DNA of 64,000 bases from Rhynchonema sp. JSB1_4. Its lineage: Eukaryota > Nematoda > Chromadorea > Monhysterida > Xyalidae. The translations under genes and the position numbers were made by a program. The stretch lies in the NCBI GenBank assembly GCA_030248065.1, contig JASAMV010009201.1, forward strand, positions 1 through 64,000, in the 5' to 3' direction. The notes under the pieces are model-generated. The model was given only the letters and a program-made list of their open reading frames with translations, ran no database searches and was not told where the DNA came from. Numbering within the stretch: position 1 is the first letter of the stretch; each line of letters opens with the position of its first letter. Shown here in pieces: positions 24,201 to 37,078 of the stretch.

Positions 24201-27200
24201 CGAGTGGTCGCGAGTTAGGTGCATTTGATGATGGTGAAAGTATATATCAATCGAATCCTGTGGTCAAGCTGCATGTCGTGGTGTGCGTGAAAATATTGAA
24301 ATGTAGAACACGAAGCTGTAAGGATCCAAAAACCAATGGAGTGCATGAGTGTGACTGCTACCGTACTATGTACTATGTATACATACATACAGTATGTATG
24401 TACAAGTTGCAGTTCATCATAATACACCAGCACTAATTTCAATGAAGGCATGTTCAGCAATAATCTACCATATGTTGTGCAATAGATATCACAGAAACCA
24501 TGGAATGCTGATACCTGGCCGCAAATATCACGCTTTTGGCTGCTGTGAGAAGCACAAGTTGAGCAGACCGTCATATACGCTTCAGTCAAACCCCGTGATA
24601 AGGGACCAAGAAAAAGCAAATTTCGACTGAAATACACAACTACTACGTCTCATTTCTATCCCAACTCCACCTGTACATTGTAAAAGAAGTGAAGTTTCGT
24701 GGCGTCAGCCGTTTTTTATAGCGAAAGTTTCTCCTTGATGTGACACATTTGCCGGGCAGGACCATGTTTTATCGGCATGGGAGACTGATTTAGATTTAGA
24801 TAAGGTCTCATGTTTAGATCTGTATAATTTTAGAAGGTTAAATGAGTTTGTCACAACATGCAGTCCATGAAGCAAACAGCCGCGTGACCCTAAAAAGTGG
24901 TGAACCTAATTTTCATACAGCTCTTCATTCTCTTTGTTGTGCGCAAACATGCATGTCCGGGCAACGGCAGAGCCCACATAATAAGATCTCTTGCATGCAC
25001 ATGCAATGTCACCATCAGGTATTGGTCGCACAATGACCATATAAGAATTCATGAAAATCAATCCTGATTTTCACGTTCAGTCACTCTTAACTACTGTGCT
25101 ATTTGTGATTCTCACAAAACATTTTCAGCTGAAAGTAATCTAGCAGATCAACCACGTTGCCGCAGGTCTGAAACATTCTCTTTACCACGTGTTTTGTGTG
25201 TGATCGCGCAACGCAACGTCATTGCCCCGTCACTAGCCTGCTTTGCGATTCAGGAAAAAAATTTGACCAATTCTTATAAAGTCATTGTGCGACCAATACC
25301 CGCTGTGAGTTTGGCTGGGGAACTTTTCATCGATTTGCCACCGATAGGCGTGATAACAGATGTTGCTATAAACCTATACTTATGTGTGCATGTACTGTAC
25401 ATACATTCTTATTCTGTCTGTTTTTATTTGTTCTTCATTTTGAGTCACACTAGGTTCACACTGACGATGACACTCTGACAATACCGTACGAAGGATGATT
25501 CTGTTATCATGCTCATTAGTGCACAATGGCATGCAAACTGTAGCCAACCCAAACTACATACAGTAAGTGTTAACAATACAACAATAACAAAAGCAATATC
25601 GTATCATAAAACCAGCTCGTATGTGGCCTTCTGGTGCATCCGCACTGACGGTGCATCGTCCTTCTGTGAAACAGGTAAAAACGGGCCACCAGCATTATTA
25701 CACGCGGGTTGACCGGATTATTTCGGAAAACATAAGCATGAAGAGCTGCGTACACGCAGCAAAACTGAAGTCACATGACCCTGAAGATTGAATAGCTGCC
25801 GGACACGACTTTTCCCAGTGCCCAGTACAACGTACAGTTGCCTGTTTACACGTTGCACTTGGTTACCGTTGCACCCCACACGAGCAGACATGAAGTGTTC
25901 TGCTTGGGTACTGTAGCAGAGGTGAGACAACACTTCATGGCATGAACTGTTGTCTCACATGAAGTATTTCAGACTTCACATGAAGTGTTGACTCGCATGA
26001 ACTTTCTTCTCACATGAAGTATTGACACGGAATGAAGTGTTGTCCTCGGACCGTTGTATGTGGGGTGTGAAGGTCAGCACCAATTGGGTTACACAAGTGC
26101 AAATATCGTTTGTTTTCAAACTGGAACCTTAGAACGGGTCCCATTTAGTTCATTGCGTGAAATTTTATGATCTGAAATTCCGTGTCAAGCTTGTTTGTCA
26201 GTAACGCGCATATGTGTAAACTTGATACTACGCAAATACAAACGGGAATGGGATTTGTCAGATACCTGGAGCTGTAGAATGGAATCTAAAGTTTTCAGCT
26301 TGTTTGTAAATTTTCCCAAACTGGAGTCATGTGGTTTTAATGTGTATGCATTTCCAGTTTATGGACTGAATCACGTTTAGCTTAATTTTCATCCCAACTT
26401 TTGCTGAAGCACGAATATTGATGAGAGTTATGCGCGTGCTCATGATTCAGAAAAATATTGCTGAATTAGTACTGTAGAATTCGCTCGATGATTTTGCCCT
26501 GGCCCGGTTCTGTATTCACTGTTGTTCGTGTCCACGGCATTAGCAACCTTGGTGTTTTATATGAGTTTTATAAGTCTCTGCTTCTCACTAACTTAAAAAA
26601 TGTTGATTTCCATGGTCATTCTGCTATTGTTTTCACTGTAGAGAGTCAATGTTAACAAACTTTGATGTGAAATTTCAGCATTTTGCCACCGTTGGTGCGC
26701 ACAGTGCACTGGCCAAACACATGAGCAAGGTGGGACGGTTGCCGTTACCGCAACGCGCGGAGGAGATTTTCGAGGCTGTCGGGGCTGGATTGAAGTTAGA
26801 CACGGTTTTTGGAATTATTTCAATTTAAAAAACTTAAAAAATTAAATATTTTCTTCTATAATTGCTCACAGAGCATGCATCACTCAAATGCAACAAGAGC
26901 TGACGGCCACCAAAGACGCGCTGGACAACATGTCGGGTGTCGGCTCGACCAGCGGAATTGGGAAAACTTATGAAATGGAGAAGGTTATTATTTACCTTTA
27001 TTTTTTTTAATTTTATTTATGATTCAGAAACAAAAGATGTTTAGAGCGCCAAGACAGCTGAACGCTACATCAAACAGCTGGAATTTCAATTGGCTCGACT
27101 TGAGGAGCTTCAGGAGCAGTACATGGTGCATTTGAAGATGCGACAAGGTAAACAAATATATATAATTTATTTGTTTTTTAATGCTTGATCAAAATATCGT

Positions 27201-30200
27201 CATCGAAACTGTTAATCTATCGGACTTGTTTTAAAAATATGCACATCAAAAAATTGTGCCACATAATAGCATTGAGCCGAAAAAGCCCTCAACTGGGTAC
27301 GGCTTTTGGTTCTAAAAATATTGCAAAATCAGTTTCTTAATGCAATATAGTAAATTTCCAAATTCGCTGTCACACAGTGAACTACGCCCCATAGTTAATG
27401 TCACGTTCTAAACCCGAAAGTCAACTTTTGAAACATTCGGGCAGCAGACGCCCGGGCAGCTTACCAGCCAGCCAGGCAGCTGCGCGCAATGTTTCAGAAC
27501 TGCGTGTGGCTAGCGTTCGGGTTCAGAACGTGACATTAACTACGGGGCGTATTTTATTGTGCGGCAGCGAATTTGGAAGTTTACTATGTATATCAGGCAT
27601 GGAGAATATGCATCACGCGCTGGAACGAGATCGACACCGTTCGCCTAACCGACCGTCGTTGAACGGACTGCGTGGTGACATGAAGGATGTGTTGACTGCG
27701 ATGAATGCGATTGAATTGGAATTGGTCAACTTCATGGGAACGCTGCACGTCAATGTCAGAGGTTGGTTTGTTGATGGATGTTTCAATAAGATGGTACTTT
27801 TCGTGGTGACTATCCACGGGTGCTAAACTTGGTGATCCGATTGGACTACGCAACTAGATGGATCTGATTACTTCAATTATGAGATCAGCCTGCCGAGGGC
27901 GGTCCGATCAGTTCACCAAGTTTGTAACCGGCCAAAGTAAAGCGCACCATGGTCGACAAGCCTCGCATACAACATGCTGTGTTCATGTTTGTCGTTTCTA
28001 TTAAACTATGCTACCATCTCAAATGAAACAGCCAATCAAAATCTAGGCATCACGGCATTCGCCCGCGTCGCCCCTGGTGATGCATTCGAGGTGATCGTGA
28101 GACACGGGGTGCAGAAGTTGAAGTGCAAAGGCAAGGTGCTGAAGAACTCCGATCAACACTGGGACAATACGACGCAGATATTTCGCTGCTTGTTTGACGA
28201 ACCGATTGATATAAAGGTATGAAGAAGTAGTTCGGACGTTCTGGAATATCGCAGTAAGGTTTTTTGTATACCTCTTTCGTATTCATAGGATCACACGGTG
28301 TGATCGGATTGGATCTGATCACGTGGTATTAAACCTGGCCCGCCACTATTGATATTTGAAAATTTTGGTCCGTTTTTATGATTTATTACTGTTGCCGACA
28401 TCGAGACCAACAAGGTTTACATTCGTGACTTTTTCATTAAGTGCCGATTTAATACCGAAATTAATCCATAAACACCGGTTCTCGGGAACAAAATTCCAAA
28501 AAATAGATAGACCCCCGTATAGTGCATTTCAGGAAGACAAGAACAAATATTCAAGATGGCCGACTGCTTCTTATCACAAGCATACGGTAGTCACGTGATC
28601 TTGCCCATGCGTTTTGTACAGTGCCGCTCTGTTTATTAGTGCATAACACACGTATTGCACGTGCGCACTGGCAGCACTGTGTAGTGGGAGCGTAAAGTCG
28701 GGAGCGTAAAGTCCATAATAGCATACTGTAAGACTATAACATTTGGCGGCAATTCAAAATTTTGTTCCTGGCTGACGTGTGTGCCAAGAAGTGGGGGTCT
28801 ATCTATTTTTTTTAATTTTGTTCCCGAGAACCGGTGTTTATCGATTGATTTCGATATAAAATCTGCACTAAATCAAAAAGTCATGAATATAAACCTTATT
28901 CGTCTCGATGTCGGCAACTAAATAAGAGCAAAAAAACAAACCAAAAATTTCAAATATCAATAGTGGCGGGCCAGGTTTAAACATCCAGCGTTCAAAATTA
29001 GTGTAAGCATGGGTAAATTTCCTCGATCTCAAAAAGCTCGGATCAAGGCAGATCAAGTCCGATCACTGAAGCTGTTCGTCGTCAAGTTGTTCAACCTCAC
29101 AGTCACCTTTGTGTTTTAGGCATCCGAACTGCGAACATTCAGCAAAGCGAAGATTCTGAGTGAGCAGCCATTCGACCCGATCCAGCTGTTCTCAGCCGTG
29201 CCACAAATGTTGACGATGAATTTGAATCATAATGGATCGATCAAATTGCAAGTGGTGGTGACTTGGAAGTGAGTATATCAACCAACATTGTCCAATTTGC
29301 TTGAGCGTGCGGAAATTAAACTTGTGGATCCGATCCGACATGGGTTTGGGGCACTGATTTTGACCAGCGTGCGAGTGGTCCGCCCATATAGGAACAACTT
29401 TTACGCTGGTCGAAACTAGTGCCCCAACTCTCTCCCAAATGTTTGCAGTGCTTGCCTTCAATAGTAATACGGTATTGACCAACTTTCCTTCAATTCCAGC
29501 CCCGTCGGTGCAGTGAACACCATGAACCTGCAACGTCTGTCAATCCCCAAGTCCCTGTCGGGCACCATATCCCCAGCGATGATTTACTGTCCCCAGTCGC
29601 AGACAGGGACCCAGGAACGAATGACAAAATCAGTGATGGATCATCACGATCAGACGCAACCGATTTCAATTGATCGGGACATCAGTTTGGTGTCAAAATC
29701 ACAACATCAACCACAACAACAGCAACAGCGACGACCGGTGACCATGTATTACAACAAGGATGCCGTGGATAACGATGATGACGTCATCAGGGTTAGTGAT
29801 AGAGTTGAACCTCCTAATAGTGACCTCCTAATAACACTGTGACCCGCTGTTTACGACGAATGTTTCGTTGTGGCGCAAACGACAGTCTGAGTTATCATTG
29901 CATTCGTACTCGCACCCTATATGTGACCCTCTTGGTACCCTCTTTCTCTCTTCTCCCTACCAGTTAGATGTCTAACTTGCACCTTCCCGATCACGTCATC
30001 AAGAAAAGCAACGCGACGGTACTGACTGTAACTTGCAACAAATGAACTATATTTCATCAACACGGTACACAGGGTTGTGAAACCTCGTCACACAACATCA
30101 CCTTGATAATTCAGGAAACCCTGCCTCCACAATGGCACCGCTCCCTGCCACGTGGTGCTGTGTCAAACACACGTGTTCTCACTGACGATGCCCCGGCCAC

Positions 30201-33200
30201 CCAAGGGCAGGCCCTGCCTTTTGTGCAACTTATGCGGGCGCTGAAGCCGTTGATACAAAAATTGATTGGTGCACATCCAAACCTGGAGAAACTGGAAGGA
30301 CTGGTCTACAAATGGGACAGCTTTATCAAGGTTTGACACATTTTTTATTCAGCCAGCTTGCATAAATTTATTGTTTTTGTTCCTCTTTTTCGGAATATTA
30401 TTGATGATCTTTCGGCAATCCTTGTGAAATTTCAGTCCGACAACGCTTCACAGGTGAGCCCGAATGCCGTACTTTGTGGATAAAATATGCTCAAAATATA
30501 AAAACCTGGGTGTTCGTTCTCAAACTTGCTCTGTTGTTCAAGACTCACTGCAGTTCAATTTTTTTTGCGCCTCCCTCTTGTGTGACCCTCTTTGTGCGCC
30601 ATTTCGAACCACACGTTTTTATCTTGCACCCCTAATGTTCAGTTTGTTTTTGCAATATGGTGGTGGCCGGTGGCACAAAATATCAAAGTGAAATAATAAA
30701 AAAAATTAAGGCCACTTTATACTTTGTCTCGTTGCGATACACGCAACATTTTCTGAAGCGCTGATTGGCTGTTAGACGCGCATGAGCCAATCAACGCGCG
30801 AGAAAATGCTGCGTGTATCGCAATGAAGCAGAGTATAAAGTGGCCTTTAAATTGACAAAAAAAATTTTATCTGTACAATTTTCAGTGCGGCTCCACCTGG
30901 CGTTGCAACAACGAAATCATACGAAACAGCGTCAGTGTGGATGCGGGCATTGCGAAAATGCGACTGCATGACGATGACAATGACAGCAATCTGAAGTCGG
31001 AAAAGTTGGGCAGTTTTCAATAATATTTCATGATTTTCCTAAATAAAAAAACTAAAATGGTAATGTTGAAAAAAAACTATGTGCAGCATAGAGCCAGCTT
31101 TTATCTCGGTATGTTTTGGGGTCCCGTACTTTGCCATATCTCGCACTGGCGATGACCCGGTGCACCGCTTGACTGCATTAGATACATTATAACGTAGAAC
31201 GGGCAACCAAACAGACGCTGCATAATAAATATTTCCAGTGACTCCGGCGTTGGTTCATCGTACCGTGGCAGTCCACCGGGTCAGCCAGGCAGCAGCCAAC
31301 GGTTGAGACGCACTGATGCACAGACAAATGGCGCAAACTCAGACTCGGATCAGAACAGGTTTGGTTGATGATTCACGTATAAACCTTGTTGACAACTCAA
31401 AAAGGATCTGTAGAAATGAAAGTTGCATCCCGGTCCTGGAGCCCCAAAAAGTTCACTTGAGCAGTGAGCCGCGCGTAAAGAAAGTTAAGGCCTGTTTAAA
31501 AAACATATCCGCAACCATCGTGATGTCCTTACATAAAAGAAGTCAAACTAATCAATTCAAATCCGATCCGATTCGATCGCCAATCTTACCACACTGCTGC
31601 AGCACACCGACGTCGTCCGTCAACGGTCCCTCCCAGCGTCGATTCCGTCAAATCAAACAAGCGCAACAGCGAAAAACATTCGGTGGCAACTTGGATGAAT
31701 TGCAACAACAACATGTACATTGTTGTAATTGGGTTGCAATTTTTTACATTTGGTTACAAAAATACAAATGCAAATGCAGGTGCAGCATGGACACAGCTCA
31801 AGTGTCGATATGCCACCCAAACCACTCGGCACGGGCAATGTGCAGTTGGACAGGGCTCTCTATCAACACTTGCTCAGATGTCACGCTTTGTTGAAGGTTG
31901 GATATACATAGTTCCATGATTATCTCAGTTACTTTTGAAGATGTTGACCTTACGAAAGCCGTTGTTGTTTCGTGAGGTTCTGTTCCTGGAACCGACATGA
32001 ATGACTGGAAGATATACATATGTCAGACTAAACGCAATCAGAACGCACTATAAGCCTTCGTTCCCATAATGCACGCTTGATCTTCAGTTTTCTGAAATTC
32101 CGAATCCCTGAAAGGTATCGAAATTGAACTTTCAAACGGAACCCATCACTAATGTTTACAGGCGCTCGATTGCACACAAGGCCCCCTACGCTACAAGGAG
32201 GAGTTGTACGTGTTCCGACTGCAGATGGAGGTGTCGGTGCTGGAACAAATGTACACCGTCACTGATTGGCTGCCGAAACTGCCGCCCGTCAACACTGGTT
32301 GGTTGACGCTCACTATTTTATGAATTCTCTCTCAAGTGCTTTCGCACTGAAGAAGATACACCCCTGGTCGTCGACATTATGTCGTAAAGTAGGCAACCCA
32401 AAACACGCTGCACATACGTGCGCTATTCATATCAGAAAGTAAAGCACCTTAGCTACATATGGGTACCTCGGAAGATTATGGAACCATAATGCAAGGAATC
32501 ATGCTTCCAAAAATTTAATGATATTTCCTTCACATTTGGCAAATGTTTGCAGTGCTGACCGAGCTGTCATGTCCCCGTGATGTACAAGACGTTTGGCTGG
32601 CAGCCACTACACGCACCAAAACCACCCTGATCGTACCGGCGCACATTCTGCGTGAGGAGTTGCAACGCATCTATTCCAGGGTGGTCCGGACCAACTACCC
32701 GCAATTGGTGGATGAAAGTTGGTTCCTTTGTTAATTATTACATTTATAATTTAAATTTTTATGGATCTCATCTTTCTACACAGCTGCCCCGAAGTCGGGC
32801 TTTGTCTGCGGCATTAAACGGACCATCATGCATTTGGGAGGTAAAAGCAGCAGCTAGAAAAACTTTTTCGTGGTGTAGGCCTAGAACTTCTCAAAAGGGA
32901 CTCTATTTGGTTAAGTGGTGCACACTAACACACAGCACCGTTTTGTTTTTTTTAATGCACAAGAAGTTCGATAAAACATCCCGGCAATTACACAATAACA
33001 AAACAACACTTTCAGTTTTCGACAGCCTGATGCGACAGATGACAGACGACGGCAATTGGAATCCCGACATTATCACCGTCTACCAATTCAGCAGTTGTGT
33101 CGGTGACAGAGTGCTCAAGGAGCTTGTTGAAACATTAGCTCATGAATGTTAGTTCGGTGGACGTACTTTTGGTTGGTGTCGAACCTGTTGATCGGATCAG

Positions 33201-35104
33201 ACCTGTCTTGGTCAAGTGACCTGTTTTCAACTTCTAGGACAGGGTGTTTCGGGATTCACTGGAAACTCTGATTCTGAACGTTCTTCTCAGGCAGAATGCC
33301 ACTCAGTGAACCTAAAGATGTCCTCAATTCAAAAAATTAAATAACCAAAATACTTCTGATCCGATTAGGTTCGATACCGACCGTTGTTGGGCGCATTCAC
33401 AATCTTTTCGCGCTTAGGGTCAACGCTCTCTCTCTCTTATGAACCTCTATGATGATAAATCTCTCTGTTTGTGAGCAACAGTTTAGTCCCAATCTATCGT
33501 TGCTCAGCCACTTAGTACAACGAATGTTCTTCGAAGCGATCGTAAATAATCGAGATCTTCACGGAGGATAGGTTGCCCCATATTCACCAAATCTATCCAT
33601 CGCAACATTGCAGCGTGGATCGTCAAATCACTGTGCAGTCGTGACGCCGAGCAAGTGATTGGGATGTTCATGCGACTCAAACCGGTGCCATTCGCGCCCA
33701 CCACCGAGTGTCTCAGACACATTTCGTTGTTGTTGCTCGACCCCGAAAAGGAGTTTCGACGACAAGCTGGTGAGTAAAAGACGCAATGCATCCAGCTGAG
33801 ACATATAGGGTTGAGCGTGGCTCACGACCCTAAGCTCTCACCCAGTGGCTTGAGGAGTATCATTTGTCCGAGCCTTGGCCAGTCAAAATAACTCAGCCAA
33901 ACCACCACATACTATGAAAAATGCTGTCAATTTGCAGAGGACTACCTCGGTCGAGCTACTGGCGAATTGCAAGAGAACTTGATCCAGGCCTTCCGTGTCC
34001 TACTGGAGCACGACCACAACGCCACTCGCTCAGCTGCCTGCAGATCACTGGCTGTACTCAGGGTATGTCAAACCTGGATTTAGGCATGAGGATTAGCCTT
34101 GCGCATAATGTGGTTTAGGTCGAAGAGACATTTAATCCCAAGTGAGTCTCAAATCAAATTAAGCTCAGGTAAAAGTAATTCTTAAGGTCACTTTATACTT
34201 TGCCTCGTTGCGATACACGCAACATTTGAAGCGCTGATTGGCTCGTGCGCGCGCAACAGCCAATCAGCCCGCGAGAAAATGTTGCGTGTATCGCTACGAG
34301 ACAATGGGTGGCATTTTCGAAACGGTGTAAAGCTCAGTTGGGTGTAAAGGTCGGTGTAGGCTCGTCGAAAGCTCTGTCGGTGTCAGCTCGGTGTAAACAT
34401 GAAACATTCCACGTTGAATCCACATCATTGAACAACTGCTAGCTAAATAACAATGTTATTATTACTATTTCTTTTACTGGACACTGTTGTCAGTATTACT
34501 GGACATTTTGCTGTGTCTTTTACATACGTTTCGTATGACAATCCGTTTCTGGACACCTGACCATTCAAATCGCAAACTGTGAGACTGAACTGCGATAATC
34601 ACAAACGTTTTTTGCTAGTATAAGGTTATGCGATCCATTTTATCAATGATTATATTGATGTTGCGCATATGCCTTGTGGTTATAACCATGAAAAGTAAAA
34701 CGAAACGAAACGAAACGAAACAGCAGGCAATGTTTTATGTTTACACCAAGCTGACACCGACCGAGCTTTCGATTGAGCTTACACCGACCTTTACACCCAA
34801 CTCACCTTTACACCGTTTCGAAAATATCACCCAAAGTATAAAGTGGCCTTTAGACTCAATTACGCTCCAATTAAGCTCACGTTAAAGCCAAGAAGCTCAA
34901 GTAAACTGTTCAAAGAACAAATCAAAAATAAAATCAAGTTTTTATCCAAATTATGCCTTTTCATAAATTTAGGCCGACGAGTGCATTCGCGCGCTGAACT
35001 TTGTGGCGCGTTGCGACAGTGACCCGGTTGTGCGTGAGGATGCACGACACGCACTGGCTGTGTTCGGTCACGCAATGGGACGTGTGGAGGCAACGCATAT
35101 TTAA
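18238..35104 (+). CDS. RIPOR/FAM65-family Rho-interacting polarity regulator, 23 exons
   Basis: Exons: 18238-18458, 22237-22266, 22324-22510, 26679-26794, 26872-26983, 27045-27147, 27597-27761, 28047-28216, 29120-29268, 29500-29791, 30115-30330, 30436-30453, 30886-31004, 31239-31301, 31603-31714, 31780-31896, 32162-32297, 32553-32717, 32784-32840, 33016-33147, 33614-33766, 33938-34062, 34973-35104. All phases chain (3,090 nt, 1,029 aa). The N-terminal half has the family's coiled segment ([17 protein letters not shown]) and the beta-rich segment ([16 protein letters not shown] ... VVVTWNPVG). The middle is low-complexity and Gln/Ser-rich. The C-terminus is helical and HEAT-like ([34 protein letters not shown]). 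Vertebrate RIPORs bind RhoA/RhoC GTPases and modulate polarity and migration. Exon 2 (30 nt) and exon 12 (18 nt) are the least certain. The first ATG was chosen because it opens a clean N-terminus ([14 protein letters not shown]). Confidence 0.85.
25888..26044. repeat. Array of CATGAAGTGTTG-like words
   Basis: Within RIPOR-like intron 3, the word (c)acatgaagtgttg and variants, with one inverted copy (caacacttcatg), recur about seven times in roughly 155 bp, interspersed with ttgtctcac words. Possible decayed tandem repeat or foldback core. Confidence 0.6.
27383..27551. mobile_element. TA-flanked hairpin MITE in RIPOR-like intron 6
   Basis: Inverted arms of about 35 bp: cgccccatagttaatgtcac on the left and gtgacattaactacggggcg on the right, extending into the ttctaaacccgaa word. 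The element (27,385-27,549) is flanked by TA on both sides, as in Tc1/mariner-type MITEs. It sits between exons 6 and 7 and is spliced out. Confidence 0.75.
27825..27923. repeat. Short foldback of the AACTTGGTGATCGGATC family
   Basis: The left arm aaacttggtgatccgattgg and the right arm ccgatcagttcaccaagttt are imperfect complements about 60 bp apart. Single arms recur in other introns and intergenic DNA of this window (17,872; 33,186; 42,845; 52,720; 58,237; 61,944). Confidence 0.6.
28329..28980. mobile_element. TTAA-flanked long-TIR MITE in RIPOR-like intron 8
   Basis: Perfect TTAA at both ends (28,329-28,332 and 28,977-28,980) encloses acctggcccgccactattga and its complement. Inverted similarity extends well inward (ccgacatcgagac/gtctcgatgtcgg, ccggttctcgggaacaaaatt/aattttgttcccgagaaccgg), giving arms of roughly 200 bp. 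TTAA duplication is the piggyBac hallmark, but no transposase is present and the terminal motif is not diagnostic. Confidence 0.72.
30706..30849. mobile_element. TTAA-type hairpin MITE, family GGCCACTTTATACTTTG (copy 1)
   Basis: A near-palindrome of about 136 bp. Arms ggccactttatactttgtct and the complement agtataaagtggcc are continuous through cgttgcgatacacgcaacat to a gcgctgattggct loop region. It is flanked by TTAA-like sequence and lies in the intron between exons 12 and 13 of the RIPOR-like gene. Confidence 0.75.
34182..34852. mobile_element. GGCCACTTTATACTTTG MITE (copy 2) interrupted by another MITE
   Basis: The left arm at 34,186 (ggtcactttatactttgcct) and right end at about 34,848 (aaagtataaagtggcc) match copy 1. 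Between them sits a second element (about 34,305-34,831) with its own arms of about 100 bp: cgaaacggtgtaaag / ctttacaccgtttcg and gtaaaggtcggtgtaggct / gcttacaccgacctttac. The whole stack is in the last RIPOR-like intron. Confidence 0.75.
34305..34831. mobile_element. Inner GGTGTAAAG long-arm foldback MITE
   Basis: Long imperfect inverted arms begin tgggtggcattttcgaaacg and end cgtttcgaaaatatcaccca, with tandem ggtgtaa words. It interrupts the hairpin of the surrounding element about 20 bp before the right arm. The loop (about 34,410-34,735) is AT-rich and contains a cgaaacgaaacgaaacgaaac microsatellite at about 34,700. Confidence 0.68.
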
Positions 35105-35594
35105 AAGTTCATTGATTAAATACATCAGCTATGATTGCGACGATACAAGTGGTTTTCCGTTCAAAGAAGCTTTTAACAGAAGTTGAAAGATTTTTTTTGT
35201 TCGCTAAATAATATACATTTTCTGTGGCGATTCGCGTTCTTCTGGTGCTCAAGATTCCAATTTATTGATCAAATCCCCATTTCGCACTTTTTACCTAACC
35301 ATGCCCTTTGTCGTGTCCGTTCGTTTATTCTAACATATGAACTTTAATGATTAATTTATTAATCCCCGTTCCCATTTCCTGATACTTATGTCTCTTCCAC
35401 TAATTTAAAAACTTTCTCTTGGATTTTACAAGAAACTTCTACCGCTTTCGGCTTGCTTTGTTCAAATATTCAGTGCTTTGTGATTAGTGCCATTTTCTAT
35501 CAACTGCTATTTTCCGTGATCGATCTGCACTTGAGTTGAAGAGATCGTCACTTTCAGTTTACACTTTACTGAGGTTTTTTGATTTGATGAGGCG

Positions 35595-35600
35595 AATAAA
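35595..35600 (+). terminator. Candidate polyadenylation signal AATAAA, RIPOR-like gene
   Basis: AATAAA in a T-rich context about 490 nt after the stop codon; closest canonical hexamer noticed. Assignment is by position only. Confidence 0.35.
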
Positions 35601-36166
35601 TTTGTGGAAGAGTACACACGTTATTTCTACCGGCATACAAATTATATATTGTTTACATAATAGGAAGGATTGAGCACAAAAACGATGCGATTCAGTAATA
35701 ACGGCCTTGTACTACAGTTCAGAAATAAGAATTTCTCGCCCTCTTCAGTGACTAAAAAAGACAGCACTGAATAATTAGCTGCACAAAACGGAGCGATGTT
35801 CCAGCCAAACGTCAACTGCACCCGAAAGTTAGCATGTAACCAGCTGAAACCGATACGTGGTCCGAATTCTAATTGGGCACAAAACTGCGACTGTGTAGGC
35901 GGTACAGCGCCAATGGTGAAAAAGATATTGCCCGATCGAAAAAAACTGAATATTTTTTAGGACTGATTGATGCACATGCAACGTTGTCTGTTATGCGCCC
36001 AGACCCCATGCATCCTTGGACGATTATTGCTGGCGTATTCGTGGTTGGTCGACGTTTACTGGTGGAAGATGGTCGACGTATAAAGTCGTTTCACAACGTG
36101 ATCTACGTATACATTTCGCCGCAAGTGGTTAACACAGTGCAGCAAACTTGGAATGCGTGTTTTTGG

Positions 36167-36496
36167 TATAGTCCGTCCACCAGCTCATGGCACTTTGTGT
36201 TGCTGCTGGCTGGTTTGTTCCCTTCCTCCACGTTCTAATGAAAGAGAAATTGAGTGCCACCGACTTTGCAAAAAAAATTAAAAAACTAACAAAATGTGTC
36301 GAAAAAGATTGAATTCGATGATATTTAAAGTTAAATTATATTAAAATCGATAAAACACGTCAATTTCATGAAAGCCACAATCTAGGAACAAAAAAATTTT
36401 TTAGGAGACTCAATTTCTCTTTCATTAGAACGTGGAGGAAGGGAACAAACCAGCCAGTAGCATCACAAAGTGACATGAGCTGATGGTTGGACTATA
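36167..36496. mobile_element. TATAGTCC foldback MITE (copy 1)
   Basis: About 330 bp with two inverted arms of about 90 bp running from tatagtccgtccaccagctc through tggtttgttcccttcctcca to gaaagagaaattgagt, and the near-perfect complement ending ggttggactata. The loop is AT-rich. The termini contain TA, consistent with a TA-target element. Confidence 0.78.
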
Positions 36497-37078
36497 CATG
36501 TGCAGTAGGTATCTAATCTAGTGGCCGCTGTTGCTGCCAAAAACGTGGGTGTCAAACCAACATCGGTTATCAGCCAGGAGCATCACGGATGATCATGTGT
36601 AATGCCACAAGCTTGCTACGTAAAGCGCAGACAACATTCGTGAATGCCATTACAATTAGTCAAGACCAAAGTCATGCGAACAGCACAGCACATACGATCA
36701 TGTAGACGTGTAGGTACTGTGTGTATTCAATAAAAATAGTAGTTTCCCGTTTGCATAAGTTTACGCAAACTGTGTTAGTAAGCGTTGGGAAAGACAACTC
36801 TGTTCAAAAATATAAAGTTGTACAGTCCGTAACGCTAGTCCAGGAGACTGTTTTCCAGGAATGTAGGGTATGTGGTAACTATTCTTCTTCTTGCTCGTGC
36901 AGTTGCTGGCAATCCCTACACGCTGTTGTACAAATTGCGATTGCTGCCAGTGAAATTTATTCCGTCCGTAAAAATTCCCCCTTTTCTTTTTTTCTTTTTT
37001 TTTCTCCTTTCTCTCTCTCTCCCCCCCCCCCCCCCACCTTTTTCCCCCCCCAAAAACAAAACACGCACCTGATAAACG

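Noticed and set aside
33482..33543. Possible extra RIPOR-like exon with a hydrophobic frame
   Set aside because: Its phases fit neither neighbour, while exon 20 joins 33,614 directly in frame and matches the family's spacing.
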